From: Paracoccaceae bacterium
Lineage (GTDB): Bacteria; Pseudomonadota; Alphaproteobacteria; Rhodobacterales; Rhodobacteraceae
Length of the DNA: 64,000 nucleotides
Direction: 5' to 3'
NCBI GenBank assembly: GCA_014239455.1
Contig: JAAZYV010000018.1
Coordinates: 62,001 to 126,000, forward strand
The position numbers and the translations under genes are program-made. The notes under the pieces were generated by a model that ran no database searches, was not told the DNA's origin, and saw only the letters and a program-made list of their open reading frames with translations. Positions 10,996-21,748 of this stretch are shown in pieces (the stretch's first letter is position 1; every line of letters begins with the position of its first letter).

Positions 10996-12036
10996 TTATG
11001 CCTTCTTTTTTCTCTCATAATGATATTTAGGGTAATAAGGCTTATAAATTGGACTTAATCTTTCGCTATCAAATAGTGAAGAAACTGAATTCCCATGAGC
11101 AATATTCAAGACGGCTTGTGCAAATAGGGGTGCTGTCGGTATAAGCCTTATTTTTTTACTATCCTTGACTTTAGAAATTATGCTTATTGAATCACAAACA
11201 ACAAGAGAGCTAAGGCACGAACTTTCAATTCTCTTTATTGCAGGATCTGAGAACACTCCATGAGAGATATAAGCATGCACTTGACTAGCACCTCTATCTA
11301 TTAATAGGTCTGCTGCTTTAACTAGGGTTCCTGCTGTATCGCAAATATCATCCACAATTAAGCAAATCTTATTCTTTACGTCTCCAATAACAGTCATCGA
11401 TGTTACTTCCCCTGGTTGGTTTCGTCTTTTGTCGACTATTGCTAAGTCTGCATTTATTCTTTCTGCCAGTCCTCGTGCTCTGGCAACTCCGCCCACATCT
11501 GGTGAGATGACGGTAATCATATCTGGATCATCAAAATTGTGGAATATATCTAATGCAAAGATTGGGGAGGCATACAGGTTGTCGACTGGAATATCAAAAA
11601 AACCTTGTATTTGCGCCGAATGTAAATCTAGTGTTAGGACACGTTCTATCCCGGCACCTGTCAATAAGTTAGCGATGAGCTTAGCGCTTATAGGGGTCCT
11701 TGCTTTAGTTCGCCTATCTTGTCTGGCGTAGCCGAAATATGGAATTACAGCAGTTATTCTTTTTGCACTGGATCTTCTTAGTGCATCAGTGATTATTAAA
11801 AGTTCCATCAGATTATCATTTGCTGGATTTGAAGTGGATTGTATTACAAACATGTCTTCATTTCTCACATTTTCATACACCTCAACAAAAATTTCCTGGT
11901 CGTTAAATTGTTCAACGCGACCTTTCACCAGGTTTATTTGTGTCTTACTAAGTGAACTTACCCAGCTCGCTATACCTTTAGACAGGGTAAGATTAGAATT
12001 ACCTGAAATAAGTTTCGGTTGGACTACTTCACTCAT
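10996..12036 (-). CDS. prs: Ribose-phosphate pyrophosphokinase
   Basis: Makes phosphoribosyl pyrophosphate from ribose 5-phosphate and ATP, the entry point to nucleotide, histidine and tryptophan synthesis. The 346-residue protein carries 'YFGYARQDRR', the divalent-cation motif 'DLHSAQIQGFFD' and the PRPP-binding loop 'VDDICDTAGT'. It is some 30 residues longer than typical Prs, with a short N-terminal extension and a basic C-terminal tail ('YERKKKA'). It converges on the MFS gene. Confidence 0.96.
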   Translation of the reverse strand: MSEVVQPKLISGNSNLTLSKGIASWVSSLSKTQINLVKGRVEQFNDQEIFVEVYENVRNEDMFVIQSTSNPANDNLMELLIITDALRRSSAKRITAVIPYFGYARQDRRTKARTPISAKLIANLLTGAGIERVLTLDLHSAQIQGFFDIPVDNLYASPIFALDIFHNFDDPDMITVISPDVGGVARARGLAERINADLAIVDKRRNQPGEVTSMTVIGDVKNKICLIVDDICDTAGTLVKAADLLIDRGASQVHAYISHGVFSDPAIKRIESSCLSSLVVCDSISIISKVKDSKKIRLIPTAPLFAQAVLNIAHGNSVSSLFDSERLSPIYKPYYPKYHYERKKKA

Positions 12037-12124
12037 CTATATTCCCCTGATTTCAGATAGTTTTGACTTTCAGCATCATAGCTAAAGGTGTACCTTTATA
12101 GCAAGTTATATCGAACAAATAAGC

Positions 12125-12565
12125 TCAGCTTTCAGCAATAAAATTTTCATAATCCTCTTCTGCCACAAACAGTTCGTTTATAGCCAAATTTTGGATTGAG
12201 TTTCCAGTTATATGGACACTATCGCAATCTTTGCTATTAAGGTGGTGCCAGTTAGGCAAATCTTTTTTTTCATTTACGAGACGATAAGCGCATGAATTTG
12301 GTAACCATTTCACCACTTGTTTAAGATTGTCAGGGGTCAAAATAAGGCAATCATGCTTTTTTTTCTTTCTGGAATTATAGACTTTGCATTTACAAGTTTT
12401 TGTATTGAGAAATTGACAAGCCAGGCTAGTGTAAAATGGAATTGATTGGGCATTATTTTGTAGCTTAATCAAACAACACTTTCCACATCCATCGCAAATT
12501 GCTTCCCACTCTTCATTGGTTAATAGTTCTACTGGTATATTTTTCCAAAAGTCTTTTCTCATCAC
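12125..12565 (-). CDS. YcgN family cysteine-cluster protein (UPF0260)
   Basis: A 146-residue member of the YcgN/UPF0260 family. It has the CxxCxxCC cluster 'CDGCGKCCLIKL' near residue 25 and further cysteines ('CKCKVY', 'HDCLIL') consistent with metal binding. Other family features are 'WLPNSCAYRLV' and 'LPNWHHL'. The biochemical function is not established. Its ATG overlaps the ribF stop by four bases (ATGA), so it is translationally coupled to FAD synthesis. Confidence 0.85.
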   Translation of the reverse strand: MMRKDFWKNIPVELLTNEEWEAICDGCGKCCLIKLQNNAQSIPFYTSLACQFLNTKTCKCKVYNSRKKKKHDCLILTPDNLKQVVKWLPNSCAYRLVNEKKDLPNWHHLNSKDCDSVHITGNSIQNLAINELFVAEEDYENFIAES

Positions 12566-13506
12566 TTGCTCAAGTTAAATGAAGATAAATACAAGCTTGC
12601 TTGTTCACAATCAAGTTGCATTTGCCTTACTAGACTTTCAATGCTTTCAAACTCTTCCTCAGGTCTCTGAAAGTTTACCAATGAAACAGCTACTTTAGCC
12701 CCATATATTTCATGTGCGAATTCAAATATATGTACTTCTAGGTTTGTCTCATTAGTACCAAATGTGGGTTTTTTGCCAATTGATGCAGCACCTTTATATA
12801 AATTAGCAAATTCGCCTGATAAAACCTCAATCATACAAGAATAAACCCCATATCTTGGTATTAGAATTCCTTTAAGCTCTATATTTATTGTGGGAAAACC
12901 TAATTCACGACCCCTTCGATCACCACGAATTACTTTCCCATGAATTCGATGCCAATAACCTAACATATCCTTAGCTTCCTGGGGTTCTCCCCGTTCTAGG
13001 GCTTTTCTGATTCGAGTGGAAGAAATAGTTTTTTTACCAACGTTATCAAGTTCCATAGCAAAGGCATTAATGCCATGGTTTGCCCCCAGTTCTTTTAATG
13101 TTCTAAAGTCACCACTTCGTTTATGACCAAAGCGAAAATCCTGTCCCACCATAACGTTCTTAATTTCCAAATTTTTAGCAAGTATTATTGATACGAATTT
13201 TTCAGGGGGGTAGCACTCTAAGTGCTGGTCGAATTTTAATTCAATAACGAAATCTACACCCAATTCCTTGAGTAGGGCATATTTTGTTTCTGTTGTGGTA
13301 AGTTTGAATGGGTTACTATTTTTGAGAAAATAATCCCTCGGATGGGGTTCAAAAGTAATTATCCCCATTTTATTTGGATAGGCCAATTTCTGAGCTTTAG
13401 CGATGATCTTTCTATGGCCCAAATGTAACCCGTCAAAGTTTCCAATGACTACCATAGATTTTTTTGTAAAGGCCTTTGCCTCTTTAATTTTTTTAAAAAT
13501 TTTCAT
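12562..13506 (-). CDS. ribF: Bifunctional riboflavin kinase / FAD synthetase
   Basis: Converts riboflavin to FMN and then FAD. The 314-residue protein has the N-terminal adenylyltransferase domain ('VVIGNFDGLHLGHRKII', 'GQDFRFGHKRSGD') and the C-terminal flavokinase domain ('GRELGFPTINIEL', 'YGVYSCMIEV'). 'TFEPHPRDYF' and 'SSTRIRKAL' are also family motifs. The YcgN-family gene overlaps its stop codon. The HAD gene lies 47 bp upstream on the same strand. Confidence 0.96.
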   Translation of the reverse strand: MKIFKKIKEAKAFTKKSMVVIGNFDGLHLGHRKIIAKAQKLAYPNKMGIITFEPHPRDYFLKNSNPFKLTTTETKYALLKELGVDFVIELKFDQHLECYPPEKFVSIILAKNLEIKNVMVGQDFRFGHKRSGDFRTLKELGANHGINAFAMELDNVGKKTISSTRIRKALERGEPQEAKDMLGYWHRIHGKVIRGDRRGRELGFPTINIELKGILIPRYGVYSCMIEVLSGEFANLYKGAASIGKKPTFGTNETNLEVHIFEFAHEIYGAKVAVSLVNFQRPEEEFESIESLVRQMQLDCEQASLYLSSFNLSK

Positions 13507-13553
13507 AATTACTTCATTTATTATAGCAACATTATCTTTTACTCAAAGGTTTC

Positions 13554-14438
13554 TCATCGCAAAAAACCTATAGAAGCGGTTGGATGAAGGTTATTTGCTT
13601 TGATGAATTCATTTAGTTTTTTTGGGTCGGGTTTTTCATTGGCTAGTGTAATTCCTGTTTCATCACCAGAGAGACCACCACAAACAAAAAGAGTATCCAA
13701 CTTTTGATTATACCCTCCTAAGATGTCCGTATTTATTCCATCTCCTATGCATAGTATTCTAGCTGTGCTTCTGGGATCAAATTTCTTAAGTTTTGCATAT
13801 GCAAGTTTATAAATGTCCTTGTGAGGTTTTCCACAGTATATGGTTTCGCCACCTACTGCAGAATAAGCTTCAGCTATGCCGCCAGCACACCAGACCCTAT
13901 GGTGTCCCACGTCGACAAATATGTCTGGATTAACGCATAACAACTTAAGTCCCTTGTTTATGCCATGGTCAATGACATGAATATAATCTTTAGGAGTCTC
14001 ACGCGTGTTATCAAATAGACCAGTGCAGACAATACCCTCTGATTCCTCAAGGGGTACTCGGACAATTTCTTGGTCAAAGTGTATGTCTTTAGGAAAATCA
14101 GTAAAGAAACTTTCGTCTTGCTTTGGTCCCAAGTGATAAATATTATATCCTACCTTTCCTGAAAACATACATACTTGAGCCGCATCTCCCGAAGTGGTGA
14201 TGTCGTCAAAAAACTCTTCTGTAATATCCATTGACTTGAGATGCTTTTTAACCGCAGCTTTAGGTCTTGGTGCATTTGTTAAGAGCATAACATAACCACC
14301 ATTTTTCCTAAAATCAGATAAGGCGTTTAGAGCATTGGGAAAAGCAAATTTTCCATCATGGATACAACCCCATATGTCGCAAAACAATACATCGTATCTT
14401 TTGGAGAATTGGCTTACTGATTCAATTATATTAGTCAC
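13554..14438 (-). CDS. HAD-superfamily hydrolase, TIGR01459 type
   Basis: A 294-residue HAD phosphatase of the type annotated as TIGR01459 in alphaproteobacteria, related to NagD-like subclass IIA enzymes. HAD motif I is 'LFCDIWGCIHDG', motif II 'LLTNAPRP', the lysine motif 'GKPHKDIYKLA' and motif IV 'LCIGDGINTDILGG'. The nucleophile and general acid aspartates are in place. The substrate is not known. It sits upstream of ribF on the same strand, a neighbourhood known in related genomes. Confidence 0.85.
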   Translation of the reverse strand: MTNIIESVSQFSKRYDVLFCDIWGCIHDGKFAFPNALNALSDFRKNGGYVMLLTNAPRPKAAVKKHLKSMDITEEFFDDITTSGDAAQVCMFSGKVGYNIYHLGPKQDESFFTDFPKDIHFDQEIVRVPLEESEGIVCTGLFDNTRETPKDYIHVIDHGINKGLKLLCVNPDIFVDVGHHRVWCAGGIAEAYSAVGGETIYCGKPHKDIYKLAYAKLKKFDPRSTARILCIGDGINTDILGGYNQKLDTLFVCGGLSGDETGITLANEKPDPKKLNEFIKANNLHPTASIGFLR

Positions 14439-14554
14439 AAGTGATTACCTATACACTAGAACATTGGAATTCTGAGATCAGAATTTCTTATGATAAATTT
14501 CTTATGATATATAAGAAAAAACAACAATAGCTTCAATTTTTTTTTAGATACATA

Positions 14555-14583
14555 TTGACTTAGTTAAAATTGCTCCCTACATG
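14555..14583 (+). promoter_or_regulatory. Candidate groESL promoter
   Basis: TTGACT (14555-14560) is followed after 17 bp by TACATG (14578-14583). The -35 is near consensus for the vegetative sigma factor, the -10 is weak (3 of 6). The CIRCE operator begins 8 bp further on, where it would cover the start of transcription. A heat-shock (RpoH) reading of the same region is possible. Confidence 0.4.
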
Positions 14584-14590
14584 AACACTG

Positions 14591-14617
14591 TTAGCACTCT
14601 AGGGCGACGAGTGCTTA
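14591..14617 (+). promoter_or_regulatory. CIRCE operator (HrcA binding site) upstream of groES
   Basis: TTAGCACTC, a 9-bp spacer and GAGTGCTTA. This is the CIRCE inverted repeat (consensus TTAGCACTC-N9-GAGTGCTAA) with one mismatch in the right arm. It lies 45 bp before the groES ATG. CIRCE is the binding site of the HrcA repressor, so an HrcA is predicted elsewhere in this genome and groESL should be derepressed on heat shock. Confidence 0.95.
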
Positions 14618-14662
14618 AGTTGTTTTTGTCGCCTTAAACATTAAGATAGGGAGTGTCATTTT

Positions 14663-16638
<1,976 letters not shown>

Positions 16639-16681
16639 TTTTTCCCCAGTAATTCATTAAGTACCGGAAGATTAATAAATG

Positions 16682-16707
16682 AAAAAGGGGCCTTTGCCCC
16701 TTTTTTT
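16682..16707. terminator. Bidirectional intrinsic terminator between groEL and purK
   Basis: A perfect 10-bp stem AAAAAGGGGC / GCCCCTTTTT with loop CTTT. Because the arms carry A- and T-runs, it can act as a terminator for groEL on the plus strand and for purK on the minus strand. The purK stop codon begins at the edge of the stem. It is the only canonical GC-rich terminator I found in the window. Confidence 0.9.
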
Positions 16708-17770
16708 ATGTTATGTAATTCTTATGGCCCATTTTTCTACCTTCTCTTGGATCATCTTTACCATATATATTGACTGAACTATCTGAGTCATTGACTAATG
16801 CCTTAACGCTTTCACCTAATACGTTTTGCATCAAGACATTTGAATGTCTTTTGCCGTTTCCTATGGGCCATCCGGAGATAGCCCTTATATGTTGTTCGAA
16901 TTGGTTTATTAGGCAGCCACTTTGGGTCCAGTGTCCTGAATTATGAACCCTCGGGGCTAATTCATTGACTAATAGTTCATTGTCTTTTGTTACAAAAAAT
17001 TCAATTCCCATTACACCAACGTATTCTAAAGCATTCACTATTTTACTTGCAATTAAAATGGCGTCGCTTGCTAATGCAAAAGGTATATTGGCGGGCACCT
17101 TGGATTCGATCAATATGCCATTTTGATGTTGGTTTTCCGCCGGATCGAAAACCGCTATTTTCCCATACATGTCTCGACATATAATAGTTGATATCTCCAA
17201 TTTAAAATCTATTAATTTTTCCAAGATTACTTGGGTATCAGTAAACTCAGACGCAGCACTTTCGATTCCTTCCTTAGAATAAATGATTTTTTGGCCTTTC
17301 CCATCGTAACCAAATCTACAGGTTTTTAGAATAAGTGGTGGGTCAAGTGTATTTACACTTTGTAAAATCTCATGAAATGATTTTGCAGTAACAAATGGAG
17401 ATGATGGTATATTCATTTCATGCAGGAATTTTTTTTCAGTGGATCTATCTTGGCATGTTGATAAAGATTTTATATTTGGAAAGACATTTGTGAATTCTTC
17501 ACAAATTTGGATAGTTTCCACAGGAATATTTTCAAATTCAAAAGTTATCACATCTACACTATTTGCAAATTTTGCTAAGGCTAGCTTATCTTTGTAATCG
17601 AATGTACTGGAGAGATTCGTCACCTGCTTGGCTGGAGCTTTTGGATCAGGATCAAAAATGTGAGTTTTAAATCCAAGTTGAGAGGCTGAGATGGAGAGCA
17701 GTTTCCCAAGCTGCCCTCCTCCTAAAATTCCTATTACGCTACCAACGGGGAGTTTTTTTTTCTCACTCAT
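16706..17770 (-). CDS. purK: 5-(carboxyamino)imidazole ribonucleotide synthase
   Basis: ATP-dependent carboxylation of aminoimidazole ribonucleotide to N5-CAIR in purine synthesis. Motifs include 'IGILGGGQLGKLLS' at the start and the ATP-grasp elements 'LKTCRFGYDGKGQ', 'MGIEFFVTKDNELLVNELAPRVHNSGHWT'-like region. I start it at the ATG at 17770 (354 residues, 'MSEKKKLP') rather than the track's 17842, because this gives family length and an 8-bp overlap with the purE stop (ATGAGTGA), typical coupling in purEK operons. Confidence 0.95.
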   Translation of the reverse strand: MSEKKKLPVGSVIGILGGGQLGKLLSISASQLGFKTHIFDPDPKAPAKQVTNLSSTFDYKDKLALAKFANSVDVITFEFENIPVETIQICEEFTNVFPNIKSLSTCQDRSTEKKFLHEMNIPSSPFVTAKSFHEILQSVNTLDPPLILKTCRFGYDGKGQKIIYSKEGIESAASEFTDTQVILEKLIDFKLEISTIICRDMYGKIAVFDPAENQHQNGILIESKVPANIPFALASDAILIASKIVNALEYVGVMGIEFFVTKDNELLVNELAPRVHNSGHWTQSGCLINQFEQHIRAISGWPIGNGKRHSNVLMQNVLGESVKALVNDSDSSVNIYGKDDPREGRKMGHKNYIT

Positions 17771-18254
17771 CTTGTGGCACCTCAGGCACTCTTGTGGTTT
17801 GTTTTTCATGAAAACATCTAAGATCAGTAGCAATCTTCTCATCAGATAAAGCTAAAATGGAAGTTGCAAATAAGGCAGCATTTATGGCACCAGGAGTGCC
17901 TATAGCCATTGTTGCAACCGGACATCCTTTTGGCATTTGGAGGATGGAATATAAACTATCCAATCCAGAAAGTGCTCTAGACATTATAGGTACACCTATT
18001 ACAGGAATACATGTTTTTGAAGCTACCATACCAGGTAAATGAGCTGCCCCACCTGCTCCAGCAATAATCACTTTGATCCCTCTTTGATGGATCTTCTCAG
18101 AATATTTAAATAATCTATCAGGTGTTCTATGAGCAGAAATTATTTTTTTTTCGTTTGGAATATCCAGCTCATCAAGTGTTCTGCAGCAAGATTTCATGGT
18201 TTGCCAGTCAGATTGACTTCCCATAATAACGCTCACTAAACATTCGTTCATCAT
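17763..18254 (-). CDS. purE: 5-(carboxyamino)imidazole ribonucleotide mutase
   Basis: Converts N5-CAIR to CAIR, the step after PurK. The 163-residue class I PurE has 'VIMGSQSDWQTM' near the start, 'SAHRTPDRL' and 'IAGAGGAAHLPGM', which form the active site, and 'GVPIMSRALSGLDSLYSILQMP'. It is the first gene of purEK; its last codons overlap purK. The ORF has two adjacent ATGs at its 5' end; either could start translation. Confidence 0.97.
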   Translation of the reverse strand: MMNECLVSVIMGSQSDWQTMKSCCRTLDELDIPNEKKIISAHRTPDRLFKYSEKIHQRGIKVIIAGAGGAAHLPGMVASKTCIPVIGVPIMSRALSGLDSLYSILQMPKGCPVATMAIGTPGAINAALFATSILALSDEKIATDLRCFHEKQTTRVPEVPQDE

Positions 18255-18385
18255 TTTTCCTTAAATTGTTAATCGTTGAGAAACTATAAAACTAAGCATG
18301 GAAAATAAAAATCTTTTATCTCTTGTTTCTATTTTATTTATCAATATCCTGTATGGAAAATTTCAGGATATTAGGAATTAAAGAA

Positions 18386-18802
18386 ATGGCTAGGTTATCA
18401 TTTGCAGCGCATCCATTTTTGTTAGGTTTTGAGCAGATTGATCGACTGGTTGAAAAGACGATCAAGACAGGAAACGACGGTTTTCCTCCATATAATATCG
18501 AGCTATCAGATGAAAACAATTACAAAATTACTTTGGCTGTAGCTGGATTCAGCGAGGAGGAACTAGGTGTAACTTTGGAGGAGCGTCAATTGATAATAAC
18601 GGGCAAACAATCGGATAAAGGTAATGAGGCCACGTTTATTCATAGGGGCATAGCGGCTAGGCATTTTCAGAAAAATTTTGTTCTTGCAGATGGTGTTGAG
18701 ATTGAAGGAGCAGAGTTAGAGAAAGGTTTACTTCACATTTTCCTCGCAAGAAAAATTTTAGAACCCAAAGTGAAATCAATCAAAATTACTGAGAAAAATT
18801 AA
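18386..18802 (+). CDS. Small heat-shock protein, Hsp20/alpha-crystallin family
   Basis: A 138-residue sHsp resembling the IbpA/HspH type. The alpha-crystallin domain runs from about 'PPYNIELSDENNYKITLAVAGF' to the hallmark 'GIAARHFQKNFVLADGVEIEGAELEKGLLHIFL'. It holds unfolding proteins for later refolding. I start it at the ATG at 18386 ('MARLSFAAHPFL') because the 21 residues before it in the track are hydrophobic and not family-like. No clear CIRCE or ROSE-type element is visible upstream. It converges on trxB. Confidence 0.92.
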   Translation: MARLSFAAHPFLLGFEQIDRLVEKTIKTGNDGFPPYNIELSDENNYKITLAVAGFSEEELGVTLEERQLIITGKQSDKGNEATFIHRGIAARHFQKNFVLADGVEIEGAELEKGLLHIFLARKILEPKVKSIKITEKN

Positions 18803-18890
18803 TAATTTTCTAGTTTCTACATCGAATGCATTAGGCATGGATTTCTTGTCAAGTCCTTAAGGATTGGATTTTGAAAATGCTAAAGAACAG

Positions 18891-19826
18891 TTATTTCGTA
18901 ATTTCTGAGACAAACCTTTCTGCCTCCAAGGCTGCCATACACCCCATGCCAGCAGCAGTAACAGCTTGCCTATATTTATAATCTGTTATGTCCCCAGCAG
19001 CAAATACTCCAGGGATAGAGGTTTGTGTCGAATTATTTTGCGTCACCACATAGCCTCCTTGGTGGGTTTCTAATTGATCTTTCACTAGTTCATTGGAAGG
19101 AGAATGGCCAATTGCTACAAATACGCCTTTACATGAAAGGTTTTCCAGTTTTTGCGTATTGACGTCTTCTATCACTATTCCCTCGACACCTAAAGGGGTT
19201 TCCGTTCCTACGATGTCTCTAACTATTGAATTCCATTTAACTTCAATTTTTGGATTCTTGAAGAGTCTGTCTTGCAAAATCTTTTCAGCTCTAAGACTGT
19301 CTCTCCTGTGGATTAGAATTACCTTTGTTGCAAAGTTGGTCAAGAATAATGCTTCTTCTACGGCAGTGTTGCCGCCACCAATTACTGCTATAATTTGCCC
19401 ACGGAAAAAAAATCCGTCACAAGTGGCACAGGCTGAAACTCCAAAACCTTTATATTTACCCTCTGAATCTAGACCTAGCCACTTTGCTTGAGCTCCGGTT
19501 GCTAATACTACTGACTTTGCCTCATACTGATTATCACTCTCGCCGTATGCGACAAATGGAAATTTATCGAGATCAAGTTCACAAATTACATCATGCTCTA
19601 TTTTTGCTCCAGCTGTTTTTGCATGATCTTCAAGATTTTTCATCAGATCAGGCCCCTGAATTTCTTCAATGCCTGGCCAGTTTTCTACTTCTGTGGTTAT
19701 AGTTAGTTGACCGCAAGGTTGAATTCCTTGAATTAAGATAGGATCCAACATAGCTCGGGCTCCATAGACTGCAGCAGTATAACCAGCTGGACCAGAACCA
19801 ATTATGAGCATATTAGTTTTTTTCAT
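18891..19826 (-). CDS. trxB: Thioredoxin-disulfide reductase
   Basis: FAD enzyme that reduces thioredoxin with NADPH. The 311-residue protein has the FAD-binding 'IIGSGPAGYTAAVY', the redox-active CATC at 133-136 ('SACATCDGFF'), the NADPH-binding 'GGGNTAVEEAL' and the closing 'VFAAGDITDYKYRQAVTAAGMGC'. It is monocistronic as far as can be seen and converges on the hsp20 gene over an 88-bp gap. Confidence 0.97.
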   Translation of the reverse strand: MKKTNMLIIGSGPAGYTAAVYGARAMLDPILIQGIQPCGQLTITTEVENWPGIEEIQGPDLMKNLEDHAKTAGAKIEHDVICELDLDKFPFVAYGESDNQYEAKSVVLATGAQAKWLGLDSEGKYKGFGVSACATCDGFFFRGQIIAVIGGGNTAVEEALFLTNFATKVILIHRRDSLRAEKILQDRLFKNPKIEVKWNSIVRDIVGTETPLGVEGIVIEDVNTQKLENLSCKGVFVAIGHSPSNELVKDQLETHQGGYVVTQNNSTQTSIPGVFAAGDITDYKYRQAVTAAGMGCMAALEAERFVSEITK

Positions 19827-19892
19827 TTTTTATCTTTCTGATCAATTTTAGCTTTTTGGACAATTCTTGTGAAGAATCATATCTATTTTCAA

Positions 19893-20648
19893 TTACATTT
19901 TTATTGTAGAAATCATTCTCCCACAATCACCCAAGTTATTTTTTTGATTACGGCGGTGGGAAAAAAAATCATTGCTTGAAGCAAAAGTACATTTTGCTAG
20001 GTTTTCTGTCGTTTTTATTCCGATTAATGTTAGTTTTTCCAAGATTAGAGCTGGTAAGTCAAACCATATCTGCATGTTACTATCTATAGTGAAGTATTTC
20101 TGATATTTAGGATCCTTACTCAAGAAACGATCCAGAAATTCTGACCCCACTTCATAATTTTCTCTCTGAATACAGGGACCTATGACAGCAGCTATTCGCT
20201 CCTTTTCAGCGCCAAGCTCAGTCATTTCTCTTACTGTATTTTCCAGTACCGAATTTAGCGCTCCCCTCCATCCAGCATGAACCACCCCTATAATACGGTT
20301 TTTATCTTCTGCGAGCAGGATGGGTGCACAGTCGGCTGTCAAAATGCTCAGGCAAATTCCTTCTTTTGAAGTTACCATTGCGTCACCTTCAATAATATTG
20401 GAAGGTACTGGCTTTTCTATTTTTATTACCTTCGAAGAATGTATCTGTTTTAGAGTAATCAGGTTCTTTGGTTCAATTCCCAGAGTCTTAGCTATTATAC
20501 CCCTATTTGCTAGGACTGTGGATTCATTATCTGAGGATTTCAGATCACAATTCAAACTTCCAAATTCGCCTTTTGATGAACCTCCCCGACGGAGGAAAAA
20601 ACCATGAGCAAATTCTTTAATTAATGGGGACTTTAGGCTATAAGGCAT
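19893..20648 (-). CDS. pgeF: PgeF/YfiH family multicopper polyphenol oxidase (peptidoglycan editing factor)
   Basis: A 251-residue member of the DUF152/LACC1 family. Conserved metal ligands are visible in 'LTADCAPILL' and 'VVHAGWRGALNSV', and 'GPCIQRENYEVG' is also family-specific. Members have been reported as purine nucleoside phosphorylases, and in E. coli as an editor of mis-made peptidoglycan precursors; which applies here is not known. It is the last gene of the lgt-midA-pgeF operon; its ATG overlaps the stop of the methyltransferase (TGATG). Confidence 0.9.
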   Translation of the reverse strand: MPYSLKSPLIKEFAHGFFLRRGGSSKGEFGSLNCDLKSSDNESTVLANRGIIAKTLGIEPKNLITLKQIHSSKVIKIEKPVPSNIIEGDAMVTSKEGICLSILTADCAPILLAEDKNRIIGVVHAGWRGALNSVLENTVREMTELGAEKERIAAVIGPCIQRENYEVGSEFLDRFLSKDPKYQKYFTIDSNMQIWFDLPALILEKLTLIGIKTTENLAKCTFASSNDFFSHRRNQKNNLGDCGRMISTIKM

Positions 20649-21748
20649 CAGGTCTGTAATCCTATCAATGGAGGAGATTTTGTACCTCTGAGTCCGAGGA
20701 CTTTAAATAAATTTCCCATTAAATTTTTGTTAATCAATCTTTCAAGAGCAGTTTGATGTAAGACAAGATCATTACCGCTGAGACCCTTGGACAAGATTTT
20801 AGCTCTTTGCTCTATGCCCAAATTCTTCAAGAAATCTCCTTGGTTAGCTAATTGGGAGACTATTACGCCAGATTCTTCGGCATGCGTTCGAATTGCTTTG
20901 AAGTCAACAAAACTAGTGAGGTCTTGTTGGCCAGGAGAACTCAGAGGGTTCGAATATTTATGCTTGCGAACTGCCTGCAAAGTGTTGCCAACATTACCTT
21001 CTTTGCCGTAATCTATAATTAAAGCTGCACCAGAATTCTTCTGAATATGTTTAGATAGATGGAAAATAATGTTCTGCATGGTTTTTGAAATCTCTATCAT
21101 GCATCCTTCTTCAAAGACTTCATTTTCAAAATTAACCAATATTTCTTTACTAGGATTCATCAATTGAAAACAAAACTCATTTGAATCCGGTTCACTTAAA
21201 TTTTTCAAGTTAACCATGACTTCCATCCACTTATCAGATTTTCTCTGGAACTGACTAATAGGTAAAGCATCAAAGAATTCGTTTGCTATAATGATGGTTG
21301 GCTGGTTAGGCAAACCATTTATTTCGGTTTTCCATTTCACTGGGAAACCCTTTAGGGCTTTTTTTTGTATATTTTTGAGGGAGGGTGAAATTTCAATCAA
21401 AAACAATTCTAAAGCATTATGAAAGCCAGTTATCATTCTAGTAGCTCTTAATATATCAGCCATTAGGGTTCCCTTCCCTGGCCCTAATTCAACAAGAGAA
21501 AATTTTTCTGGTTTTTGATGGTCCATCCATACCTGGACTATCCACAAGCCAATTAATTCTCCAAACATTTGGGATATTTCAGGACTAGTAGTAAAATCGC
21601 CTTTTACCCCGATAGGCTCATTTTTAATGTAATAACCATATTTGGGATGGGTTAAACAAATGTGCATATAATCAGCAAGGCTTAAAGCTCCATGCCGAAG
21701 GATGTTCTTTTTTAGTATCTTTGCTATTTTATCATCTTTGTTATTCAT
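20648..21748 (-). CDS. MidA/NDUFAF7-like SAM-dependent methyltransferase
   Basis: A 366-residue member of the DUF185 family whose mitochondrial homologue NDUFAF7 methylates an arginine of complex I. It shows 'YGYYIKNEPIGVKGDFTTSPEISQMFGELIGLW'-like N-terminal sequence, the SAM motif 'VELGPGKGTLMADILRA' and 'IANEFFDALPI'. A role in complex I assembly is plausible but untested in bacteria. The start overlaps the lgt stop by four bases (ATGA), making a tight operon. Confidence 0.9.
   Translation of the reverse strand: MNNKDDKIAKILKKNILRHGALSLADYMHICLTHPKYGYYIKNEPIGVKGDFTTSPEISQMFGELIGLWIVQVWMDHQKPEKFSLVELGPGKGTLMADILRATRMITGFHNALELFLIEISPSLKNIQKKALKGFPVKWKTEINGLPNQPTIIIANEFFDALPISQFQRKSDKWMEVMVNLKNLSEPDSNEFCFQLMNPSKEILVNFENEVFEEGCMIEISKTMQNIIFHLSKHIQKNSGAALIIDYGKEGNVGNTLQAVRKHKYSNPLSSPGQQDLTSFVDFKAIRTHAEESGVIVSQLANQGDFLKNLGIEQRAKILSKGLSGNDLVLHQTALERLINKNLMGNLFKVLGLRGTKSPPLIGLQT

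Noticed and set aside
10978-11016. Inverted repeat GAGAGAAA / TTTCTCTC at the MFS/prs junction, considered as a terminator
   Set aside because: The loop is 23 bases, the stem has low stability, and most of it is within coding sequence.
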